Below, piece after piece: positions 1 through 7,812 of a stretch of DNA of 46,793 bases. The position numbers and the translations under genes were made by a program. A model generated the notes under the pieces. The model was not told the origin of the DNA. It ran no database searches and saw nothing but the letters and a program-made list of their open reading frames with translations. The stretch covers positions 1 through 46,793 of the forward strand of contig VGZC01000048.1 in assembly GCA_016872725.1 (NCBI GenBank). The letters run 5' to 3'. Numbering within the stretch: position 1 is the stretch's first letter; each line of letters begins with the position of its first letter. Origin of the DNA: Planctomycetota bacterium (GTDB lineage: Bacteria > Planctomycetota > Planctomycetia > Pirellulales > Pirellulaceae).

Positions 1-1
1 C

Positions 2-124
2 AGCCGGTGTTTCCGCTCGACCTATTCCGCGTCGTTCACAAACGACTCCGTCGATCTCGTTTGCACGGCGTGCTCCGAATCGGCCGAGGGAGCGAAGTCG
101 CCGCCATCGGCCGCGGGGCGATAG
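2..124 (+). CDS. possible 3' end of an unidentified gene cut by the window edge
   Basis: A frame open from the left edge ends at TAG (122-124) after 40 codons. Its third-codon positions are mostly G or C, like the genes in the rest of the window, and the alternative frames here look less gene-like. The visible tail contains Cys-Thr-Ala-Cys and ends in a Ser/Pro/Ala-rich stretch. Forty residues are too few to assign a family, so this may be chance. Confidence 0.2.
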   Translation, partial: SRCFRSTYSASFTNDSVDLVCTACSESAEGAKSPPSAAGR

Positions 125-153
125 CCCACGAGTTACGCGGATGGGCCTGCGAA

Positions 154-279
154 TCACCAGGAGCCATGCCGAATGATCTTCAGCAATGGCAATACACAAT
201 AAGCGAGCACAACGGTTCCCACGAAGACACCTACGCACCAAATCAAGGGAACTCGGGGATCGCCCAAAAACCTACTCAT
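154..279 (-). CDS. small single-span membrane protein, unknown function
   Basis: This 41-residue frame starts at ATG (279-277). It has a short polar head (MSRFLGDPR), one hydrophobic segment of about 22 residues containing IWCVGVFVGTVVLAYCVLPL, and a basic tail (KIIRHGSW), a normal layout for a one-pass membrane peptide. The frame stays open upstream to 432, but that part runs through a palindrome and a direct repeat, so the internal ATG is the more natural start. The Shine-Dalgarno is weak (an AAGG about 12 nt upstream). It is divergent from the large gene at 558. No function can be assigned. Confidence 0.4.
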   Translation of the reverse strand: MSRFLGDPRVPLIWCVGVFVGTVVLAYCVLPLLKIIRHGSW

Positions 280-321
280 CGCCGTCTCTACCTTGGCGTT
301 CAAGGGTCCGGCTACGTGATA

Positions 322-357
322 GGGTACCCGGATTCGCTTCGAATCGGGAACCCGGGT
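322..357. repeat. bulged inverted repeat
   Basis: The arms GATTCG (331-336) and CGAATC (340-345) enclose CTT. With one bulged base the stem extends outward through CCC/GGG. On the plus strand a pyrimidine-rich run (TTCTCTTTTTC) follows, so a terminator-like hairpin is possible. On the minus strand it would lie in the leader of the small membrane protein. Confidence 0.4.
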
Positions 358-376
358 ATCCGTTCTCTTTTTCAGA

Positions 377-488
377 ACGACCGGGACGGTGTTCCACGTA
401 GGGCGATCGTCCTCGATCGCCCATGACCTCATTTACCAACCATGCGACAAGAGCGGATCCCGGACGACCGGGACGGTGTTCCACGTAG
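377..488. repeat. pair of perfect 25-bp direct repeats
   Basis: The 25 bases at 377-401, beginning ACGACCGGGACGG and ending CACGTAG, recur exactly at 464-488. The starts are 87 bp apart. The second copy ends about 20 bp before a TATACT hexamer (510-515) preceding the gene at 558. The pair could be an operator shared by the two divergent genes or two copies of a dispersed genomic repeat. The identity is seen directly; the role is inference. Confidence 0.85.
401..422. repeat. perfect 9-bp palindrome with 4-nt loop
   Basis: GGGCGATCG (401-409) and CGATCGCCC (414-422) are exact reverse complements separated by TCCT. The palindrome starts on the last base of the first 25-bp repeat copy. There is no T-run after it on the plus strand, so a protein-binding site or RNA hairpin is as likely as a terminator. 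Confidence 0.75.
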
Positions 489-509
489 CGCAATCGCATC
501 CGGCTCGGC

Positions 510-515
510 TATACT
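510..515 (+). promoter_or_regulatory. candidate -10 element for the 558 gene
   Basis: TATACT matches the bacterial -10 consensus at five of six positions in otherwise G+C-rich DNA, 42 bp before the ATG. No good -35 lies 16-18 bp upstream, where the second 25-bp repeat copy sits, so an activator could be needed if this is a promoter. A GAAGGGG ribosome-binding site follows at about 542-548. Confidence 0.25.
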
Positions 516-557
516 CGGAGGCGTTCCATATCATGCCACGGCGAAGGGGCTCATCGC

Positions 558-3500
558 ATGCGCGCGCGATTCTTGGTTCTTGTCCTCGGTCTTTCCGTTT
601 CACTCCCGAGCACCCCATGCCGCGGTCAGGCGGAACCCGCGATCGAGTCACTGTTCAACGGCCGCGACCTGGATGGTTGGGAAGGGGACGCCGAGTACTG
701 GCGCGTCGAAAACGGCGCCATCGTCGGGGAAATCCCTCCCGGCCGGACGCTGCGCAAGAACACATGGCTCGTGTGGCGAGGAGGCGAACTGGCCGATTTC
801 GATCTGAGCCTGCGGTTCCGCCTCACCGGTGCGCCCGCCGCCAATTCGGGGATCCAGGTCCGGTGCCAGGTCCGCGACGTCGATCATGTCTCCGGCTACC
901 AAGCCGATCTCGACATGGGCGCGACTTGGCTTGGGAGGATCTACGACGAGCATGGCCGAGCCCTTCTCGTCGAACGGGGAACGCGCGTGTCGATCGAACC
1001 CGACGGTCGCCGGCATGCCGAGACGTTCGCGGACGCCGCCGATTACGCGGTCTTGTTCCGGGAACAGGCGTGGAACGACTATCGAATCGTGGCGATCGGC
1101 GATCGGATGGCCGTCTATGTCAACGGGACTCTCTTCAGCGAACTGCGCGACCGGCAAACGAACGAGCGCGATCCGAGCGGCGGGCTCGCGTTTCAATTGC
1201 ACAGCGGCCCCGAAACGCGAATCGAATTCCGCGACATCCGTGTGGAGAAACTCGACGGTCGGGACGGTCGACTCGAACCGTTTTCCATCGGTGCTCCCGC
1301 GCCCGAATCGGCCGAGCGTTCCATCCGCAACCCGGTGCTCCACCACTTGGTTCCCAATCCCGCGCCAATCGCTCCGAATCAGCCCGGACGCGGGACCGTG
1401 TCTCGCATGTTCGTGCCGAGGGGTTTTTCCGTCGATGTGATCGCGGCGGAGCCCGACGTGCACCAGCCGATGGCGTTCGCGTTCGACGCGCGAGGCCGCC
1501 TGTGGGTCGTCGAGGGACATTGCTATCCCCAGAAACGGCCGGTCGGCGAGGGGCTCGACCGGATCGTCATCTTCGCCGATCAGGAGGGTGATGGCCGGTT
1601 CGAGAGCCGGAAGGTCTTTATCGAAGGCCTGAATCTGGTCAGTGGAATGGAGGTCGGCTTCGGCGGCGTGTGGGTGGGAGCCGCGCCCGAACTGCTCTTC
1701 ATTCCCGACAGGAACGGCGACGACCAGCCCGACTCGGAACCCGAGGTCTTGCTCGATGGATTCGGATACGCGGACACCCACGAAACGCTCAACAATTTCC
1801 TGTGGGGGCCTGATGGCTGGCTCTACGGCAACCAGGGCGTATTCAATCAATCGCGGATCGGCATTCCGGGCGCGCCGGAAGGCGAGCGGCAATCGCTTCA
1901 GGCGGGCGTGTGGCGATTTCATCCGACGCGGCGCGCGTTTGAAGTGTTCTCGCACGGCGGCAGCAACCAATGGGGACTCGACTATGACGAGTACGGACAG
2001 CTCTTCATGACGCATTGCCGCAGCTTCTGGGGCCAGGGGCTCACGACGCACGTCATGCAGGGCGGTCACTACTGGAATCAGGTCAACGGCGGTTACGCGC
2101 CGTTCATTTCTTCGACGCCGCTTCCCGACCGGCCCGCGATGAAGAACTACCTGCTCGCTTCGGCGCGGTACGGGCATGGCGAGGGCGGCGCGGGCAAACC
2201 CGGTTCGAACGCGGTGTTCGGCGGCCACTCGCACGTCGGGACCATGATCTACTTGGGAGACAATTGGCCCGCCGAATTCCGCAATCACCTGTTCACGCAC
2301 AATCTGCACGGGCACCAGTTGAACCACCAAGTCAATTTGCGCGAAGCGGGCGGATACAATACGGTCCATGCCGGCCGCGACATGCTGTTTTGCGCCGACC
2401 CGCGGTACATCGGCGTCGATCTTCAGACGGGGCCCGACGGCGCGGTCTATATCAACGATTGGTACGATCCGCGACTGTGCCATAATCCGAATATCGAGCA
2501 TTGGGACCGAGGCAACGGCCGCATCTACCGTATGAAGTACGATGCGGCATACCGACCGGAAACAGTCGATTACGCCCGGGCGACCGACGAGGAATTGGTC
2601 GCGGCCCAATCGCATCGCAACGACTGGCATGTGCGCACGGCGCGCCTCGTGCTTGGCGAGCGTGCGGCGCGGCAGGCGATCGCGCCCGAGGCCGTCCGCC
2701 AACTACGGGAAATGGCGACGCGACACCCGAACGACGATCGTCGGCTTCGGGCGCTGTGGGCACTCCACGCGGTCCATGCGATCGACGCGCCGCTCGTGAA
2801 CGCGGTGCTGGCGGATGAGAGCGAATATGTCCGCGGCTGGGCCGTTCAGCTCGCCGTGGAGTCACTCCCGCCCGCGGAGATCGCGGATACTCTGACCGAA
2901 GCGGCCCGCCGTGACGCGTCGTTGTTCGTGCGCCGGTATCTGGCGTCGGCCATCCAGCGCGTTCCGGCCGATTTGGGCTGGACACTGGCCGAGATCCTTT
3001 GTTCACAACCCGAGAACGCCTCCGACCGCGACTTGCCTTCCTTGATTTGGTTTGGCGTCGCGCGGTGGATGGAGGGCGACCTCGAACGCGCGTTGCGACT
3101 GGCCGACATGTCCCGTCTGTCCGCGGTGCGCGACGATATCCATTGGTACGCCGCAAAGCTCTCTCCGGAAGGCCGGAACGCGATCGGCCGGCGTTTGGCG
3201 GCGGCCGAAAAGGACGAGCGATTCCGATTGTTGAGTCTGTTCGAGTCGGCGATCCGCGGTATGCGCTCGGTGCCTCAACCCGAGGGCTGGCAAACCGTCG
3301 CCTCGGGACTCTATGAATCGTCCGACGCGCCGACGCGCCGCGCGGCCGAATCGGTGGGCGCGGCGTTCGGCGACGGCGCCCTGTTCGCCCGCATGCGGCG
3401 GCTTGTCGCGGACAACTCGGCAAGTCTCGAAGACAAAGAGCATGCCGTGGCGATCCTGGCTTACGATCCATCGCCGGAGAACCTGTCCCATTATCTGGGA

Positions 3501-4265
3501 CTCCTCGACGACGAACGGCTCGCCGGCCAAGTCGTCCCGCTGCTCGGTTCGTTCAACCACCCATCGGTCGGCGACGCATTGATCGCGCGGCTTTCGAATT
3601 GGAAGGGCACGTTGAACGCGGCGGCCATGGAGGTCCTCTCGTCGCGCGCTCCTTGGTCGGAACAACTCCTGGATGCGATCGACGCCGGCCGCATCGACAA
3701 GAAAGTGCTGACCGCCTATTACGCGCGGCAAATGGCCCATCTCGGAAACACGCGGCTCGGCGAACGGCTCGCCACACAATGGGGCGCGTTCAGCGCGACT
3801 TCCGACGCGTTCCGCGAGGAAATCTCCAAGACGGTGGCCGCGTACCAGTCGGCGCCCCTATGGGCCTACAGCGTGACCGCGGGATCCGGCCATTTTCAAA
3901 ACCTGTGCGCCGCGTGCCACCTGCCCGACGGCACGAATGAAAGCCTCGGCCCCAATCTCGCCGGTACGGGTGCCAAGGGGATCGGCTACATCGTCGAGAA
4001 TATCGTCGACCCGCATGCCGTGATCGGACGCGCGTATCAGGCGCGCGTCGTCGCGACCGACGATGGGCGGGTGACGACCGGGCTGATCGAGGAGGAAACC
4101 GAAACGGCGATCACGATCCGCACGCAGACCAACCGTGTCGTGCTCCCCCGCGACGTCATCGAGGCAGTCCGCGTTTCGTCCCAGTCGTTCATGCCTTCGG
4201 GATTGCTCGACAGACTGAACGATCGGGAACGGCTCGAACTGCTGAAATATCTGATGTCCCTGTAG
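558..4265 (+). CDS. secreted DUF1080 / PVC-type dehydrogenase / HEAT / cytochrome c fusion protein
   Basis: This 1235-residue exported protein starts with a signal peptide (residues 1-24; hydrophobic LVLVLGLSVSL). Residues about 28-232 look like a DUF1080 (3-keto-glycoside hydrolase, concanavalin-like) domain, beginning SLFNGRDLDGWEG and ending FRDIRVEKLD. Residues about 284-650 resemble the PVC membrane-bound dehydrogenase beta-propeller, with VPRGFSVDVIAAEP, FAFDARGRLWVVE and GRIYRMKY. An alpha-helical HEAT-like stretch covers about 670-1090. The C-terminal 130 residues form the planctomycete heme-binding domain with CAACH (1117-1121) as the c-type heme site. In this lineage such proteins are linked to periplasmic oxidation and cleavage of complex sugars; the substrate cannot be read here. 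GAAGGGG lies 9 nt before the ATG. It converges with the ATPase gene at 4277, only 11 bp away. Confidence 0.88.
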   Translation: MRARFLVLVLGLSVSLPSTPCRGQAEPAIESLFNGRDLDGWEGDAEYWRVENGAIVGEIPPGRTLRKNTWLVWRGGELADFDLSLRFRLTGAPAANSGIQVRCQVRDVDHVSGYQADLDMGATWLGRIYDEHGRALLVERGTRVSIEPDGRRHAETFADAADYAVLFREQAWNDYRIVAIGDRMAVYVNGTLFSELRDRQTNERDPSGGLAFQLHSGPETRIEFRDIRVEKLDGRDGRLEPFSIGAPAPESAERSIRNPVLHHLVPNPAPIAPNQPGRGTVSRMFVPRGFSVDVIAAEPDVHQPMAFAFDARGRLWVVEGHCYPQKRPVGEGLDRIVIFADQEGDGRFESRKVFIEGLNLVSGMEVGFGGVWVGAAPELLFIPDRNGDDQPDSEPEVLLDGFGYADTHETLNNFLWGPDGWLYGNQGVFNQSRIGIPGAPEGERQSLQAGVWRFHPTRRAFEVFSHGGSNQWGLDYDEYGQLFMTHCRSFWGQGLTTHVMQGGHYWNQVNGGYAPFISSTPLPDRPAMKNYLLASARYGHGEGGAGKPGSNAVFGGHSHVGTMIYLGDNWPAEFRNHLFTHNLHGHQLNHQVNLREAGGYNTVHAGRDMLFCADPRYIGVDLQTGPDGAVYINDWYDPRLCHNPNIEHWDRGNGRIYRMKYDAAYRPETVDYARATDEELVAAQSHRNDWHVRTARLVLGERAARQAIAPEAVRQLREMATRHPNDDRRLRALWALHAVHAIDAPLVNAVLADESEYVRGWAVQLAVESLPPAEIADTLTEAARRDASLFVRRYLASAIQRVPADLGWTLAEILCSQPENASDRDLPSLIWFGVARWMEGDLERALRLADMSRLSAVRDDIHWYAAKLSPEGRNAIGRRLAAAEKDERFRLLSLFESAIRGMRSVPQPEGWQTVASGLYESSDAPTRRAAESVGAAFGDGALFARMRRLVADNSASLEDKEHAVAILAYDPSPENLSHYLGLLDDERLAGQVVPLLGSFNHPSVGDALIARLSNWKGTLNAAAMEVLSSRAPWSEQLLDAIDAGRIDKKVLTAYYARQMAHLGNTRLGERLATQWGAFSATSDAFREEISKTVAAYQSAPLWAYSVTAGSGHFQNLCAACHLPDGTNESLGPNLAGTGAKGIGYIVENIVDPHAVIGRAYQARVVATDDGRVTTGLIEEETETAITIRTQTNRVVLPRDVIEAVRVSSQSFMPSGLLDRLNDRERLELLKYLMSL

Positions 4266-4276
4266 GCCCATTCGGT

Positions 4277-4894
4277 TCATTCGGTCCGGCGGCGCGTGAC
4301 GACGTCGTAGAGCGCGAACCAGGTCTCGCGCAGATTCCCGCCGCATGCGCGGAACGCCCTTTCGACGTCCTGGCGGGTGATGGGTACGGGCGACGATCGG
4401 GTCATGCGGCTCGCGAGGGTCCATGCGAGCTCCGGAGTCGGATGCAACGTCCAAAGCACGGGAATCCCCCATTGGCGACGATGGCTCGTAACCAACAGCC
4501 CGCACGGAGCGCGGCGGCACGCGCGCCGCACGGCCCAGCGCCGCCATGGGCCGAGCGTTTCGAATCCATCGAGGATCACCTGATCGCCGGGCCGCCACGA
4601 TCGCCTGTCCGAGCGTGTGAAAACAACCTTCGCGTGCGAGAAGGAACGGTACGACCACACACGTCTACCCGCCGATTCCAAGGCGCGTTCCAGTTCGATC
4701 AGCAGGGTTGACTTACCGCTTCCGTGCGGTCCGACGATTTGCCCCCAACCTCGGTGCGACCGCAGCGCGCCCAGCAGCGAGTCCACCGAATGGTCGTCGG
4801 GAAACCAATAAGGCGCCGCTCCCGGTCGCGTCCAACGCGTCGCGAACGGGTTCGTGTCGGAAGGAGGGCGGTCGCCGGTCACGGAGATCCTCAT
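4277..4894 (-). CDS. P-loop ATPase, last gene of the arrestin-like operon
   Basis: This 205-residue protein has Walker A GPHGSGKS at residues 55-62, a Walker B-like QVILDGFE and a LLVTSHR strand resembling a sensor segment. The N-terminus (TNPFATRW then APYWFP) is followed by a short basic region before the P-loop. The frame is open upstream to 5020, but ATG at 4894 overlaps the previous gene's TGA (4893-4891) in an ATGA junction, the natural start for translational coupling. There is no transmembrane segment. I recognise a small AAA/P-loop NTPase that I recall as recurrent in Planctomycetota, but no characterised family. The operon context suggests it works with the two arrestin-like proteins. 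Confidence 0.75.
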   Translation of the reverse strand: MRISVTGDRPPSDTNPFATRWTRPGAAPYWFPDDHSVDSLLGALRSHRGWGQIVGPHGSGKSTLLIELERALESAGRRVWSYRSFSHAKVVFTRSDRRSWRPGDQVILDGFETLGPWRRWAVRRACRRAPCGLLVTSHRRQWGIPVLWTLHPTPELAWTLASRMTRSSPVPITRQDVERAFRACGGNLRETWFALYDVVTRRRTE

Positions 4895-5316
4895 GCGCCG
4901 GTCGATTCGGCCGTCGCGGCCGGTTCGGGATTCAGGTGGGTGAGCCGCGGTCCGAGCTGGATCGGCTGTTCGGCGACAAGGCTCCGCCCTCTTCGAAGGA
5001 ACACGCGCACCCGTACGCACCAGCGGATACGAAAAAGCAGACCGTCGTAACTCAGCGGGCTGCGTGGCATGTCCGTCTTGAAGCGGTGCAGCGCGCGCAG
5101 GTCGTGGTCCTCCGCGTCATAGCTCGTCCGTCGTTGGAAGAAATGGACACCCATGTCGTCCTCGCCCTTGCCTTCGGTATACCATAGCAGAGACGCTTCG
5201 ACCGCCTGCACTTCGGTCGCTTCGACGGCGTCGATCTGGTATTCGCACTCGAAACGATCACCCGGCCGATAGACGGCCGCGGGTTCGCTTGGTTGGATGC
5301 TAATCAGCGGATCCAC
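4891..5316 (-). CDS. small arrestin-like beta-sandwich protein (inferred)
   Basis: This 141-residue soluble protein starts at GTG (5316-5314) inside the end of the upstream gene (17-nt overlap) and ends in an ATGA overlap with the ATPase gene. It reads as alternating beta strands: a start like YRPGDRFECEYQI, a middle LLWYTEGKGEDDMGVHF, then SYDGLLFRIRWCVRVRVFL. This pattern (charged start, membrane-order 'shown graphics' strand, long loop, paired strands near RIRW.VRVRV) resembles bacterial arrestin/Vps26-like N-domains and the tail of the preceding membrane protein. There is no signal peptide or membrane span. The fold call is by eye; only the operon position is certain. Confidence 0.55.
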   Translation of the reverse strand: MDPLISIQPSEPAAVYRPGDRFECEYQIDAVEATEVQAVEASLLWYTEGKGEDDMGVHFFQRRTSYDAEDHDLRALHRFKTDMPRSPLSYDGLLFRIRWCVRVRVFLRRGRSLVAEQPIQLGPRLTHLNPEPAATAESTGA

Positions 5317-6355
5317 GTTCGGCGCCCTCGATGAGCGGATAGACGACGACCGGAAACCCGCGCACGACGCGCGGCCACCGGTGCAGGTCCAAGGTGACGA
5401 CCAGTTTCCATGTGATCGCGTTGTGCGCGGACTGGAAGGAGTGCATGGCCGCGCGCGGAACGGCGAAGCGTTCGCAATGCTCGAACGGCGCCGATGGATC
5501 GATCGTGAAGCCGCCTCTTTCGAAAACGTCTCCCTCGTGGGCCGTACGCCGCTCCGTCCGCAGGTCGGTTCCCTGGCGGTAGGTGACTTCCTCCTCGCAA
5601 ACCAGCGCGAGCCGCAGGTGGTTGACTTTCAAATGACCACCCTGGACCAATACGACCTCGTAGGCCCGGCCCGGATAGAGTGGGTGATCGGAGATCTCCA
5701 CGCTGGTCGGGCCGATCCACGTGTGCAGGAGGAGTTGGCGGGTGAAGTAGTACACCGACCAGGCGGTGACCGACGAGAACGGGACGAGGAACGCATTGAG
5801 CGCCATTTCGGGTTTGCCGATGTGGAACGCTCGGATGGCGACGGCGATCAGGACGGTGTCGATGCCGACGCACAGAAGGGCCGTGACGGCCGCCGCGACG
5901 AGCCGCCATGCGGGCGACTCGAGTCCGGGCAGGCGATAGGCGAGTCGGACGCCGGGGCTATTGGTCAGGTTGACGTCGCGCGGGATCGTCGGAAACCGGC
6001 GGAAGCGCGAACGCGACTCGCGGATCAGCTCGATGTCGCCGGCGCGGCGTGCGAGGGCCGACCGCCGCTCGGCCGACGCGCCGACCTCCAGCACGGTGAA
6101 GAAGAGCCCGGCGCCGCCGATCAGGATGAACGAAGCGAGGACGAATGTGGCGAGCCACGTGCCCCATCCGATCGTGAAGAAGTCGGGGTGCGGCGCGATG
6201 GCTTGCGACGTCCAGTACGCGGCAAGCGCGACGGCTCCGAGCACGAAGAGGGCGCCGAAGAACGCCGCTTCTCCGACGGTACCGGCGAGCCGCGAGCCGG
6301 TGCGGCGTTCGCCGCGTTTCTTTTGCCAAAGCCGAAAAAATCGCGCCACGCTCAC
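5300..6355 (-). CDS. four-span membrane protein with cytoplasmic arrestin-like tail
   Basis: With GTG at 6355 this protein has 351 residues. Transmembrane helices lie near 30-48, 66-90, 150-176 and 186-212, followed by a soluble C-terminal domain (about 215-345) rich in beta strands, including YEVVLVQGG, LRLALVCEEEV and, near the end, a SFQSAHNAITWKLVVTLD segment of the kind found in arrestin-like folds. The open frame extends upstream to 6556, but that part is Arg-rich and unlike a gene; GAGGCGG just upstream supports the GTG start. It is first in a three-gene minus-strand unit and overlaps the next gene by 17 nt. The function is unknown; membrane scaffold or trafficking roles are only inference. 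Confidence 0.65.
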   Translation of the reverse strand: MSVARFFRLWQKKRGERRTGSRLAGTVGEAAFFGALFVLGAVALAAYWTSQAIAPHPDFFTIGWGTWLATFVLASFILIGGAGLFFTVLEVGASAERRSALARRAGDIELIRESRSRFRRFPTIPRDVNLTNSPGVRLAYRLPGLESPAWRLVAAAVTALLCVGIDTVLIAVAIRAFHIGKPEMALNAFLVPFSSVTAWSVYYFTRQLLLHTWIGPTSVEISDHPLYPGRAYEVVLVQGGHLKVNHLRLALVCEEEVTYRQGTDLRTERRTAHEGDVFERGGFTIDPSAPFEHCERFAVPRAAMHSFQSAHNAITWKLVVTLDLHRWPRVVRGFPVVVYPLIEGAERGSAD

Positions 6356-6475
6356 CCGCCTCGTTGCTGGTCTTCGCCGCTCGGCGTATCGTACGCGGGG
6401 ACCGGTCCGCGCGATCGCGCGGCGTTCCGCCTCGACCGCCGCCGCGCACGGCGCCAACCGACGGAGACCACCGCG

Positions 6476-7783
6476 ATGGAAGCCACAGCGTACCCGATCT
6501 CCGATCGCCGCCGAGCCTCGGGCCGAGCGATTGCGTTCCCGCTGATCGCCTGTCACGCCCTGTTGGCCGGCCTCGGCGCGCCCCCCGACGCGTCGCGCGC
6601 CGGTGATTGGCCCCAGTTCCTGGGCCCATCCCGGAACAATCGCGCCGACGACGACGAATTGCCGCCCCGGTTTCCTCCGTCGACAGCCGCTAGATTATCG
6701 TACGCGGTTGGAGCGGGCTATGCCGGGCCGGCCGTCGTTGGAGACCGGATCCTCCTCTTCCATCGCGACGGAGATACGGAACGACTCGAAGCCATCGACC
6801 GGGCCACGGGCACTTCCGTTTGGAAAGCGGATGCCCCGACCGCCTATCAAGGCGGATACAACGCGGACACGGGCCCTCGATGCGTGCCGACCGCGGCCGA
6901 CGGGCGCGTTTTCGCATTCGGAGCCGACGGCCGATTGCGATGCGTTTCGCTCGCCGACGGTACGGTCCACTGGCAGCGCGACCTCGCAAGGGAGCTGCAA
7001 TCGCCCGAAGGGTATTTCGGCGTCGGCAGCTCGCCGCTCGTCGTCGGTCCGCGAGTCCTCGTGCATGTCGGCGGACGATCCGGCGCGGGGATCGTGGCGC
7101 TGGATGTCACCAACGGGGAAACCGTCTGGAGTCGGACGGAGGATCCGGTAAGTTACGCGTCGCCCATCCTCGCCGATCGTGGCGGTCAACCCACGGCCTT
7201 GTTCCTGTCCCGTTACGCGCTGTTCGGAATCGACCCCGCCGACGGAACGATCGCGTTCACCCACGCCTTCGGCAAGAGAGGACTCACCGTGACCGGCGCC
7301 TCGCCGATCGTCTTGGACGATCGCGTCTTCCTTTCAGCCAGCTATCAGATCGGCGCCGAGTGCCTTCGCATTCGAGCGGACGGCGCGCCCGAACGGATTT
7401 GGGGAGGCGACTCGATCTTGTCGAGCCAATACGCGAATGCCGTATTCCACCAAGGGTACCTCTTTGGAACGCACGGTCGCGAGGATGGTCCGCCTTCCGA
7501 ATTGCGGTGCGTCGATGCGGCGACGGGGAACGTCGCGTGGCGCCGACCCGACGCGGGCGTCTGCCACATCATCGCCGCGGGTGACCGGTTGCTGGTTGTC
7601 GAAGTCCAGCACGGCGACATCGTCCTCGTCAGCGCGAATCCGCAACGCTACGAAGAACTGGATCGCCGGCATCTGGCCGAGGAATCGCTCCGACCGCTCC
7701 CCGCGCTGGCGAACGGCGAGCTGTTGTTGCGGACGCACACCGACCAGAACACGGGCCGGCTGCTTATTGTGCCGCTGCGGTAG
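6476..7783 (+). CDS. exported PQQ-binding-like beta-propeller protein
   Basis: This 435-residue protein starts at ATG 6476 with GGAGA 8 nt upstream. The first 45 residues carry an Arg-containing n-region and a hydrophobic stretch (FPLIACHALLAGLG), consistent with an export signal. The mature part opens with GDWPQFLGPSRNN, typical of planctomycete PQQ-like propellers, and has repeated blade motifs such as LEAIDRATGTSVWKA, LRCVSLADGTVHW, IVALDVTNGETVWSR and LRCVDAATGNVAWRR. These are WD-like pyrrolo-quinoline repeats of the BamB/quinoprotein class, without visible catalytic residues of alcohol dehydrogenases. It is divergent from the arrestin-like operon (120-bp gap). The role could be protein interaction or a degenerate dehydrogenase. 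Confidence 0.82.
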   Translation: MEATAYPISDRRRASGRAIAFPLIACHALLAGLGAPPDASRAGDWPQFLGPSRNNRADDDELPPRFPPSTAARLSYAVGAGYAGPAVVGDRILLFHRDGDTERLEAIDRATGTSVWKADAPTAYQGGYNADTGPRCVPTAADGRVFAFGADGRLRCVSLADGTVHWQRDLARELQSPEGYFGVGSSPLVVGPRVLVHVGGRSGAGIVALDVTNGETVWSRTEDPVSYASPILADRGGQPTALFLSRYALFGIDPADGTIAFTHAFGKRGLTVTGASPIVLDDRVFLSASYQIGAECLRIRADGAPERIWGGDSILSSQYANAVFHQGYLFGTHGREDGPPSELRCVDAATGNVAWRRPDAGVCHIIAAGDRLLVVEVQHGDIVLVSANPQRYEELDRRHLAEESLRPLPALANGELLLRTHTDQNTGRLLIVPLR

Positions 7784-7812
7784 GAAAGGAGGGGGAAGTG
7801 GGAACCGGTGGT

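Noticed and set aside
5297-6475. 393-codon open extension in front of the PQQ-propeller protein
   Set aside because: It is antisense to the arrestin-like membrane gene, Arg/Asp-rich, and ends where a signal peptide with its own ribosome-binding site (ATG 6476) begins.
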